Assembly: GCF_009877425.1 (NCBI RefSeq)
Contig: NZ_WXEY01000001.1
Span: 248,001-312,000, forward strand
Direction of reading: 5' to 3'
Length of the DNA: 64,000 bases
DNA from: Heliomicrobium undosum
GTDB taxonomy: Bacteria > Bacillota > Desulfitobacteriia > Heliobacteriales > Heliobacteriaceae
Shown piece after piece: positions 58,288 through 64,000 of the stretch. The first letter of the stretch is position 1; each line of letters begins with the position of its first letter. A program made the translations under genes and the position numbers. Below the pieces are notes generated by a model. It was not told the DNA's origin. It did not search any database and saw only the letters and a program-made list of their open reading frames with translations.

Positions 58288-59481
58288 TTATGCCGAGGTC
58301 GACGTTCCCGCTGTCCGCACAGGGTCTGCAGAAACCTTTCGGCGCGGGCTGGCGCCAACCAGCCACTCCCCTTTCGGCATCCTCCCAATCAGAACCGTCA
58401 ATGCAAGCGCGCCAGCTACACAGCCGATAAACGTGAGGGTCATCGCGAGGGTCGGCGTCATGTTGTGCAGATAGGGCCGGATCACCCTGGCGCTCAAATC
58501 GAGGGTGAGGGCATGGGCCAGGTAAAGACCGTAGGAGTGGCGCCCCAGCAGGTGCAAAAACCGATTCAACGGATTTTCGGAGAGGCGCAGCCGCACGGCC
58601 AAACCGTAGGCCAACACAATCACACTGACCGAATAGAGGAACACAGACGGGCGCAGCGATGTGGCGATGTTGACATCCACAACAACGCCGGCGGGACCGG
58701 CTGTAATGCCCGCCACCAGTTGCCGGGTGACCCAGATAAAGAGAACCGCAAAAAGTGCGCCATTCCACCATAACACCTTGGTCGTCCACTGACGCCACCG
58801 GCTCACCGCCAATCCGGCCGCGCCGCCGAGGATGAAGTAGAAGAACCAAAAAAGGAATGTCCGGTCGCGATAATCACTGAAGAATTGCCAGGCTTTCGAG
58901 AGCGCCAGCGGTTCCCCTACATTCGGGATCACCGAGTAGGACAGCCAGGTCAGCGCAAGATAGCCCATCCCCAGCAGTCCCATCAGGGCGAAGAATCCAA
59001 AGCCGGAACGGGCGGCCCCTTCTCCAATGGAGCGGAATCCCCATCGGAAGAGGGGGTAGAACAGATAGAACTGAAAAATCATGACGACAAACCATAAGTG
59101 ATAACTGCCTTCACCGGTGAGCAAATTTCTCGCCAAATCTCGCGCCCAAGCAACTGCAGATTCCGGGGGAGGCCCAGCATAAAAACTGTAAAAGACAGTC
59201 CAGGCAAGGTAGGGAAGCAGGATCTCCCCGATCCGGCGGCGGAGAAACCGGGGGTAGTCCAGTTGATCGTAGTAATTGTAAAAGACGACCATGCCAGTGA
59301 TAAAGACAAAGGCCGGAACAGCGAGTTTTGCCAGGATAAAGAGCGCGGCGTAAGCCACGGCATCGCCCTTGGCCAGATCGGGCCGGTGAATAAATACGCC
59401 GAGCACATGCTGCAGCGCCACGCCGAGGAAGGCCACTCCCCGCAAAGCCTGAATTTCCTCAATTGCGCTTTTTTTCATCAT
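58288..59481 (-). CDS. Acyltransferase-3 family membrane protein
   Basis: A 397-residue protein with about ten helices. It begins EIQALRGVAFLGVALQHVLG, the R-G-x-A...H motif of acyltransferase-3 (OafA/YrhL-like) enzymes, and has the conserved RFLRRRIGEILLPYLAWTVFY and YHLWFVVMIFQFYLFYPLF segments. These enzymes O-acetylate sugars or surface polymers. It stands alone, convergent with nothing, about 170 bases downstream of the nitrilase-gene start on the same strand. The ATG has AGGTTTTACAT upstream, a weak ribosome binding site. Confidence 0.87.
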   Translation of the reverse strand: MMKKSAIEEIQALRGVAFLGVALQHVLGVFIHRPDLAKGDAVAYAALFILAKLAVPAFVFITGMVVFYNYYDQLDYPRFLRRRIGEILLPYLAWTVFYSFYAGPPPESAVAWARDLARNLLTGEGSYHLWFVVMIFQFYLFYPLFRWGFRSIGEGAARSGFGFFALMGLLGMGYLALTWLSYSVIPNVGEPLALSKAWQFFSDYRDRTFLFWFFYFILGGAAGLAVSRWRQWTTKVLWWNGALFAVLFIWVTRQLVAGITAGPAGVVVDVNIATSLRPSVFLYSVSVIVLAYGLAVRLRLSENPLNRFLHLLGRHSYGLYLAHALTLDLSARVIRPYLHNMTPTLAMTLTFIGCVAGALALTVLIGRMPKGEWLVGASPRRKVSADPVRTAGTSTSA

Positions 59482-59663
59482 ATGTAAAACCTCTTATGGA
59501 CAGAAAGGAGATTTTCGATTTCTCCTAGTATCTGTCGAAAAATGCCCAATACGATTAGTCTAGCACCGGCCTTTTTTTTCAACAAGAGGGTTCCATCGTG
59601 AGAGGCTCATCAAAAAAACGGGACCCCATTTTTAACGCTAGAGAATTCGAACTGCAACTGCAT

Positions 59664-59703
59664 AGAAAAAAAGGAGCCGATCCATTTTAATCGGATCGGC
59701 TCC
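59664..59703 (-). terminator. Terminator of the CoA-transferase gene
   Basis: GGAGCCGATCC and GGATCGGCTCC form a perfect 11-bp stem around nine bases. On the minus strand TTTTTTTTC follows. Confidence 0.93.
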
Positions 59704-59744
59704 CCGGTGTCGCTGATTGTATCGCGGTAACAACGCCTATTGAA

Positions 59745-61241
59745 TTAGGCCTTCATGGTGCCTTCTTTGACGAACTTGGCGTGCCAGGAAAGGGCTTTCT
59801 CAATGACATGGGGCGTGTGGCCGCCACGCTGGAGCGCCTCTTCGTAGTAGGCCAGCAGTTGGGGCTTGTACACGGGGTGGGCGCAGTTTTCGATAATCTT
59901 CAGCGCGCGCTCGCGGGGGCTGAGGCCGCGCAGGTCGGCCAGACCCTGCTCGGTGACGATGACATCAACGTCATGCTCCGTGTGGTCGCAGTGGGAGACC
60001 ATGGGCACGATGCTGGAGATCTTGTCATCTTTGGCGGTGGACTTGGTGCAGAAGAAGGTCAGGCGGGCGTTGCGGGCGAAGTCGCCGGAACCGCCGATGC
60101 CGTTCATCATCTGGGTGCCCATGATGTGGGTCGAGTTGACGTTGCCGTAGATGTCGACCTCGATGGCCGTGTTGATGGCGATCAGGCCGAGGCGGCGGGC
60201 GATCTCGGGGTTGTTGGACAGTTCCTGGGGCCGCAGGACCAAGCGGTCACGGTACTTGTCCAGGTTTTCCAGCACCTCTTCATGCTTGGCCGGCGAGATG
60301 GTGAGGGAGCAGCCGGAAGCCATCTTGATCTTGCCGGCGTCCATCAGTTCAAAGACAGCGTCCTGGAGCACTTCCGAGTAGACTTCCAGGTCGGTGAAAT
60401 CGGTGTCGAGGAAGCCGTAGAAGACGGCGTTGGCGACAGAGCCGACGCCGGACTGGAGGGGCGCCAGGTTGGGGCCCAGGCGGCCGGCTTCCACTTCTTG
60501 GCGCAGGAAATTGATTAGGTGGTTGGCCATGGTGGCCGTCTCTTCATCGGCCGGCGCCATGGCGGCGTTCACGTCAGCCTGGTTGGTGACGACGATGGCC
60601 TTGATCTTGTCGGGATCGACGGCGAGGGTGGTCGCGCCGATGCGATCGCCGGGGTGTTTCAAGGGAATGGGCTCGCGATCGCCATGGGGCGCCGGCATAT
60701 AGAGGTCGTGGAGGCCTTCCAGGGCCAGCGGCTGGGCCAGGTTCAGTTCCACGATGATGGTGTGGGCCATGTGGGCGAAAATGGGGGTGTTGCCGACGGC
60801 GGTGCTGAGGACCAGGTGGCCTTCTTCCGTGATGGCGACTGCTTCGATAATCGCTACGTCAACGGGCGGCAGCGCGCCGGAGCGCAGGAATTCAGCCGTA
60901 TGGGAGAGATGCTGGTCCATGTACTGGACCTTGCCGGCGTTGAGGTTCTTGCGCATCCCTTTGTCAGACTGATAGGGCAGGCGCATATTGACGATGCCGG
61001 CGTCAGACAGCAGGGTGTCCACTTTCGAGCTGATGGACGCGCCGGTGAAGAGATTGATTTTGAAAGGGTTGCCTTCCTTTTTTACGCGCTCAACCAGGGC
61101 GACAGGAACCGCCTTGGCGTCGCCGGCCGGCGTAAAACCGCTGAAACCGAGTGTCATGCCATCCTCGATCAGCATGGCCGCTTGTTCTGCAGACACAATC
61201 CGTTCTTTGAATGACTCGTTTCGCAAGCGTTCCGAGAGCAT
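59745..61241 (-). CDS. Succinate/propionate-type CoA-transferase (acetyl-CoA hydrolase/transferase family)
   Basis: A 498-residue protein of the ACH1/Cat1/SCACT family. IEDGMTLGFSGFTPAGDAKAVP, FTGASISSKVDTLLSDAGIVNMRLPYQSDKGMRKN, VGSVANAVFYGFLDTDF, MNGIGGSGDFARNA and DVIVTEQGLADLRGLSPRERA are all diagnostic, including the region of the catalytic glutamate. Members move CoA between succinyl-CoA and acetate or between propionyl-CoA and succinate. In this genomic setting propionyl-CoA:succinate transfer would close the propionate cycle without ATP cost. The ATG at 61241 has GGGGGTTCGGAG upstream. A GntR/LldR-type operator is 40 bases before it. Confidence 0.92.
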   Translation of the reverse strand: MLSERLRNESFKERIVSAEQAAMLIEDGMTLGFSGFTPAGDAKAVPVALVERVKKEGNPFKINLFTGASISSKVDTLLSDAGIVNMRLPYQSDKGMRKNLNAGKVQYMDQHLSHTAEFLRSGALPPVDVAIIEAVAITEEGHLVLSTAVGNTPIFAHMAHTIIVELNLAQPLALEGLHDLYMPAPHGDREPIPLKHPGDRIGATTLAVDPDKIKAIVVTNQADVNAAMAPADEETATMANHLINFLRQEVEAGRLGPNLAPLQSGVGSVANAVFYGFLDTDFTDLEVYSEVLQDAVFELMDAGKIKMASGCSLTISPAKHEEVLENLDKYRDRLVLRPQELSNNPEIARRLGLIAINTAIEVDIYGNVNSTHIMGTQMMNGIGGSGDFARNARLTFFCTKSTAKDDKISSIVPMVSHCDHTEHDVDVIVTEQGLADLRGLSPRERALKIIENCAHPVYKPQLLAYYEEALQRGGHTPHVIEKALSWHAKFVKEGTMKA

Positions 61242-61479
61242 TACTCCGAACCCCCCACAAAAAATCGTAGTATGGTACAATGATCAGACCACTAGGACAC
61301 CTTAACTGTAGCATAGGAGTTTGTGAATTTCAACACTTATTCCTCTTCTTGAAAATTGTCGAATAAATGCGAAAAGAAACGAAAAAAGTGTAAAATCCCT
61401 TTGCCATTTTAGCCGGACAACCTGGCAAGTTCAAGCACATTTAGAAAAGAAAGCAGCAAGTCCTTCGCATTATTTTTTT
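61242..61479. other. Divergent intergenic region between the CoA-transferase and exoD
   Basis: No gene is visible. The left part contains the operator at 61281-61291; the middle is AT-rich, with repeated AAAAG and GAAAAA runs. I could not place a convincing promoter for the CoA-transferase gene, which may depend on an activator. Confidence 0.35.
61281..61291. promoter_or_regulatory. TGATCAGACCA operator before the CoA-transferase gene
   Basis: It matches the TGGTCTGACCA site of the lactate operon in 9 of 11 positions (with A/T variation at the centre and G to A at position 3). It fits the same dyad pattern at all but one fixed position. It is 40 bases upstream of the start codon. Confidence 0.5.
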
Positions 61480-61508
61480 GCGTCGCCACGAGAATTTGAG
61501 TACAATAA
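61480..61508 (+). promoter_or_regulatory. Sigma-A promoter of the exoD-like gene
   Basis: TTGCGT (61480-61485) and TACAAT (61503-61508) are separated by 17 bases. The leader of about 70 bases contains GGGAAC-TC-GTTCCC. Confidence 0.68.
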
Positions 61509-61581
61509 TAGCGATGCCCCCGAGGGAACTCGTTCCCCTTCGGCGAGGCGTAGATTTTTCATTGGGAAAGGGTGCGACGCA

Positions 61582-62199
61582 TTGCGAGAGGGTAACCACT
61601 TTTCCAAGGAATTGGCGTTGTTCCAAAGCTCGCTGCCGGAACAGGGCATCACCCTCCGGCAAATCCTCGACCGTTTCGGTGAACAAGGTCTCTTGCTTCT
61701 GAGCGCTATCCTGACGATTCCCTTTTTGTTCCCAGTTTCCATTCCCGGAACCAGCACGCCCTTCGGACTCGTCATCGCGCTGGTTGGACTCGGCCTCATG
61801 ACCCAGAAGACCCCCGCTTTCCCCGACAAGATTGTGGACCGTCCCATCTGCTCCAAAAAGTTGGGGGCGGCGTTGCACCGCGGCGTCAGTCTCTTTGAAC
61901 GGATGGAACGGATCGTCCGACCCCGCTGCGCCGCTGTCACCCATGGGCGCCTGATTCTGCGCCTGAACGGGTTTTTGTTGTTCCTCTGCGCGCTGCTGCT
62001 GATGATCCCGCTCCCGCTTCCCTTTTCCAACGCCCTGCCGGCCTACGGCATCCTGCTGCTTTCGATGGGTTTGTTGGAGAAAGACGGTTACCTCGTCATC
62101 TCGGGCTACGTCATGACCGCTGTGGCGACCGTCTATATCTCCCTGATCGGGATCATGGGGACGATGGGCATGCAAAAAGTCCTTGACTTGGTAAGTTAG
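61582..62199 (+). CDS. ExoD-family membrane protein
   Basis: A 205-residue protein of the ExoD family (exopolysaccharide synthesis, DUF-type). A short hydrophilic head has GITLRQILDRFGEQGLLLL, then FLFPVSIPGTSTPFGLVIALVGLGLM, RPICSKKLGAALHRGVSLFERMERIVRPR and three further helices. The biochemical role is unknown; Rhizobium exoD mutants are alkali-sensitive. The TTG follows AAAGGGTG. It is a single gene with its own promoter, divergent from the CoA-transferase. Confidence 0.87.
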   Translation: MREGNHFSKELALFQSSLPEQGITLRQILDRFGEQGLLLLSAILTIPFLFPVSIPGTSTPFGLVIALVGLGLMTQKTPAFPDKIVDRPICSKKLGAALHRGVSLFERMERIVRPRCAAVTHGRLILRLNGFLLFLCALLLMIPLPLPFSNALPAYGILLLSMGLLEKDGYLVISGYVMTAVATVYISLIGIMGTMGMQKVLDLVS

Positions 62200-62245
62200 C
62201 CCGCCTTGTAACAAATATTTCTTGATTCCCCTATGCCGCCGGCAC

Positions 62246-62274
62246 TTGATCAGGGAAAAATTATAGGATATACT
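62246..62274 (+). promoter_or_regulatory. Sigma-A promoter of the riboswitch-terC unit
   Basis: TTGATC (62246-62251) and TATACT (62269-62274) are separated by 17 bases, directly upstream of the riboswitch. Confidence 0.75.
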
Positions 62275-62305
62275 ATAACCGTCCAGAAAAACTGAATGGT
62301 TTGTT

Positions 62306-62390
62306 CAAAGGGGAGTAGCTTCCTGCTGGTCGGTCAACAACCGGTTGTAAAACCTGGCCGCCAGGGCGTAATTTCGCTAGCAAGACCTTT
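62306..62390 (+). ncRNA. yybP-ykoY manganese riboswitch aptamer
   Basis: The segment begins AAAGGGGAGTAGC and ends GCTAGCAAGACC, the two conserved internal-loop sequences of this Mn2+-sensing class, with pairing arms between them. It lies between a promoter and an intrinsic terminator in front of a TerC-family gene, which is the commonest setting of the class. Mn2+ binding should favour readthrough into terC. Confidence 0.88.
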
Positions 62391-62430
62391 GATTCAAAGC
62401 GCAAACGCTTTGAGTCAAAGGTCTTTTTAT
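62383..62430 (+). terminator. Riboswitch expression-platform terminator
   Basis: An 18-bp nearly perfect stem, AGACCTTTGATTCAAAGC with its complement across GCAAAC, ends in TCTTTTTAT. Its left arm overlaps the 3' end of the aptamer (AGACC), so aptamer folding and termination are mutually exclusive. Confidence 0.9.
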
Positions 62431-62484
62431 ATACCCGGCAATACCCCTAATAAACAAAAACCTTCTTGGAAAGGAGTGCCCCGC

Positions 62485-63225
62485 TTGGAACTACTTAGTC
62501 AACTCAGCGGCATCACGCTCAGCGACTTTTCCGACCCCGCCTTCTGGATGGCCGTCGGCAGCATCATCCTCATCGACCTGATCCTCAGCGGCGACAACGC
62601 CATCCTGATCGCCATGGCCTGCCGCAACCTTCCGCCGGAACTGCGAACGAAAGGCATCGTCTGGGGGACCGCCGGCGCCATCGGCCTGCGGATGATCCTC
62701 GGCGCCCTGATCATCTACCTCTTGAAGGTACCCTTCCTGCAAGCGGCCGGCGCGCTCCTGCTCATCTGGATCGCCGTCAAATTGTTGATCCAGGAGAACG
62801 ACCACGGCGATGTGGCCGGTCCGGATCGCCTCTGGCAGGCCGTCAAGACGATCATCATCGCCGACGCCGTCATGTCCCTCGACAACGTTCTCGCTGTCGC
62901 CGGCGTCTCTCACGGAAAACCGGGCCTGCTCTGGTTTGGCCTGCTCGTCAGCATCCCCCTCGTCGTCTACGGCAGCCGCCTCTTCCTCACCCTGATCGAC
63001 CGCTTCCCGCTGATCCTCTACGGCGGCTCCGGCATCCTGGCCTGGTCGGCCGGTAAAATGCTGATCCACGACCCCATGGTCTTTGCTTTCCTGAAAAATG
63101 CCGGTCTGTCGCCCTTTCTGCTGGAGGAAAAACTGATCGCCGCCGTTATCACGGCGTTGGTCCTGGGCCTTGGATGGCATCTCAATGAGCGCCAAAAGAA
63201 AAAAACGGCTCTAGAAAAAGCCTAG
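62485..63225 (+). CDS. TerC-family membrane protein (YjbE/YkoY type, probable Mn2+ export)
   Basis: A 246-residue protein with about seven helices and the two TerC signatures: ILIDLILSGDNAILIAMA in helix 1 and IIIADAVMSLDNVLAVAG in the middle, whose Asp/Asn residues are thought to bind metal. TerC proteins of this branch export manganese, in Bacillus mainly to metallate exported enzymes. The TTG at 62485 follows AAAGGAG at 8 bases; the frame extends upstream through the riboswitch and is not coding there. Its end overlaps the MerR gene end by 4 bases. Confidence 0.92.
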   Translation: MELLSQLSGITLSDFSDPAFWMAVGSIILIDLILSGDNAILIAMACRNLPPELRTKGIVWGTAGAIGLRMILGALIIYLLKVPFLQAAGALLLIWIAVKLLIQENDHGDVAGPDRLWQAVKTIIIADAVMSLDNVLAVAGVSHGKPGLLWFGLLVSIPLVVYGSRLFLTLIDRFPLILYGGSGILAWSAGKMLIHDPMVFAFLKNAGLSPFLLEEKLIAAVITALVLGLGWHLNERQKKKTALEKA

Positions 63226-63626
63226 AGACCGTTTCCCAGCAGCTTGATGATCAACTGGGTCAATTCCTGTTCCTTGATCAACAACTCCACCAGCAGTTTA
63301 TTCACCTCGTCGCTTTTGTCGACACCCTGGTGCAAGGCGGGAAAGAGAGAACTGAGTTCCGCCTTCGCCGTTTCCACCTGGGATTGCAACAGCTTCAACT
63401 TCTGCACCAGCGGATCGCCCAACAGCATTTGCCGGATCTCATCGAGGCTAAACCGTTGCTCCTGCATGGTACGGATGAAATGGATCCGCTCGACGGCGCT
63501 TTCATCGTAAAGGCGGTACTTCCCTTCAGACCGCTGGGCCGGCGCCAGCAGCCCCATGGCGGTGTAGTAATCGATGGTCCGCTTGTTCACATTGCACCGT
63601 TCGGCCAATTCGCCGATCTTCAGCAA
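63222..63626 (-). CDS. MerR-family transcriptional regulator
   Basis: A 134-residue regulator: a winged-helix N-terminus (LKIGELAERCNVNKRTIDYYTAMGLLAPAQRSEGKYRLYDESAVERIHFI) and a long coiled-coil dimer helix ending in a Leu-rich tail. No metal-binding cysteines are seen at the end, so the effector is not obvious. The TTG follows GGGGAGGG. A MerR-sized dyad lies 70-90 bases upstream, between it and htpX. Both autoregulation and control of htpX are possible. Confidence 0.88.
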   Translation of the reverse strand: MLKIGELAERCNVNKRTIDYYTAMGLLAPAQRSEGKYRLYDESAVERIHFIRTMQEQRFSLDEIRQMLLGDPLVQKLKLLQSQVETAKAELSSLFPALHQGVDKSDEVNKLLVELLIKEQELTQLIIKLLGNGL

Positions 63627-63694
63627 CGGGCCCTCCCCAAGAGAATCACCCCATCTCGCGCTACGTTTAGGTTGACCGCAAAAAGGCTATAATA

Positions 63695-63717
63695 ACCATA
63701 CAGTGTAACTGTACGGT
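63695..63717. promoter_or_regulatory. 23-base dyad, probable MerR operator between merR and htpX
   Basis: ACCATACAGT and ACTGTACGGT are inverted with one mismatch around GTA. A TATAAT at 63689-63694 abuts it on the plus strand, and TTGACC lies at 63672-63677. The spacing does not form a standard promoter, which is usual for MerR-activated ones. Confidence 0.5.
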
Positions 63718-63848
63718 TTGAAAAGCCGAGCCAATCGCTTTTGAGGCCGGAAAACCAGCGAATTTGCCCATTAGCGGCCTTTGCGTCCTGCTTCAGCCAA
63801 TTGTAATCTTATGAAAAGAAAGTGTATTAAGGAGGAAATGAGGTTACC

Positions 63849-64000
63849 GTGAATAACTTCAAGGCCTGGGTGTTGATGGGGCTCATCTCCGGTTTGTTCG
63901 TCCTCATGGGTTCTTTCATCGGCGGAAGATCGGGCGCCCTGCTCTTCTTTCTCATCTCCCTGGCGATTAACTTCTTCAGCTTCTTCTACAGCGACAAGAT
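63849..64000 (+). CDS. htpX: HtpX-family membrane metalloprotease, N-terminal part (cut by window edge)
   Basis: From the GTG at 63849 the frame is open to the right edge, giving about 50 residues: MNNFKAWVLMGLISGLFVLMG, then GGRSGALLFFLISLAINFFSFFYSDK. This is the two-helix start of HtpX, including the conserved F-S-F-F-Y/W-S-D-K that follows the second helix. HtpX is a zinc protease that removes damaged membrane proteins. AAGGAGG and GAGG lie upstream. The catalytic HExxH lies beyond the window. Confidence 0.82.
   Translation, partial: MNNFKAWVLMGLISGLFVLMGSFIGGRSGALLFFLISLAINFFSFFYSDK

Noticed and set aside
1-64000. tRNA, rRNA, CRISPR array, prophage or intact insertion sequence
   Set aside because: No cloverleaf-like stretches, regularly spaced repeats, transposase or phage structural genes were seen on either strand.

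Overview
The window is a stretch of moderately GC-rich bacterial chromosome (high fifties percent GC by eye) from an endospore-forming Bacillota, most likely a clostridial lineage. The signs are strong AGGAGG ribosome binding sites with many TTG and GTG starts, a Cys-rich SPOCS-type spore-coat protein, a Bacillus-type sdhCAB operon, a yybP-ykoY riboswitch and a Gram-positive BirA operator. The overall gene mix reminds me of heliobacteria or related Clostridia. That is an impression only: there are no rRNA or photosynthesis genes here to settle it. I saw no tRNA, rRNA, CRISPR array, prophage or intact insertion sequence.

Region 1 (1-8.9 kb, mostly minus strand): a BirA-controlled biotin operon (bioY-bioD-bioA, the last cut by the window edge), a remnant of an EamA transporter, a GNAT-tex operon, a HAD phosphatase with an unusual tail, an rRNA methyltransferase and a spore-coat-like protein. 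Region 2 (9-14.5 kb): a five-gene operon of circularly permuted ATP-grasp, alpha-E, transglutaminase and two tandem AstE/AspA-like deacylases, preceded by a terminator-like leader hairpin. Region 3 (14.5-22.5 kb): small accessory genes, including a low-GC RCC1/M23 pair bounded by a duplicated terminator fragment.

Region 4 (22.6-61.3 kb) is the metabolic core. A seven-gene operon (sucC-sucD-mcmA1-[mcmA2::mce fusion]-12S-biotin carrier-5S) encodes succinyl-CoA synthetase, methylmalonyl-CoA mutase and epimerase, and a biotin carboxyltransferase with no biotin carboxylase and no sodium-pump membrane subunit in the window. Next to it are sdhCAB, a lactate permease, a lactate-oxidation operon (lldG, fused lldF-lldE, glcD-like, glcF-like), a 2-oxoacid:ferredoxin oxidoreductase (korDABC-type) and a succinate/propionate-type CoA-transferase. 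Read together: lactate is imported and oxidised to pyruvate, pyruvate is carboxylated by transcarboxylation from methylmalonyl-CoA, and succinate made by Sdh/Frd is returned through succinyl-CoA to methylmalonyl-CoA and propionyl-CoA. This is a nearly complete Wood-Werkman propionate cycle (malate dehydrogenase and fumarase are not in the window), and the biotin operon would supply its cofactor. Copies of a GGTCnGACC operator, resembling that of LldR-type GntR regulators, lie before the lactate permease, before the lactate-oxidation operon (two copies) and before the CoA-transferase, suggesting one regulon.

Region 5 (49.7-64 kb) holds an HlyD/ABC-2 permease pair without an ATPase, a copper-amine-oxidase-N-domain secreted protein, an MBL hydrolase, coaX, a phosphodiester-glycosidase operon, a nitrilase-family amidase, an acyltransferase, exoD, a manganese-riboswitch-controlled TerC protein, a MerR regulator and the start of htpX. 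The most unusual items are the B12-subunit/epimerase fusion whose joint is a nine-A dnaX-like slippery run, the shared operator, the in-frame biotin carrier fusion with its own internal ribosome binding site, and a thioredoxin-reductase-like protein without an NADPH motif.
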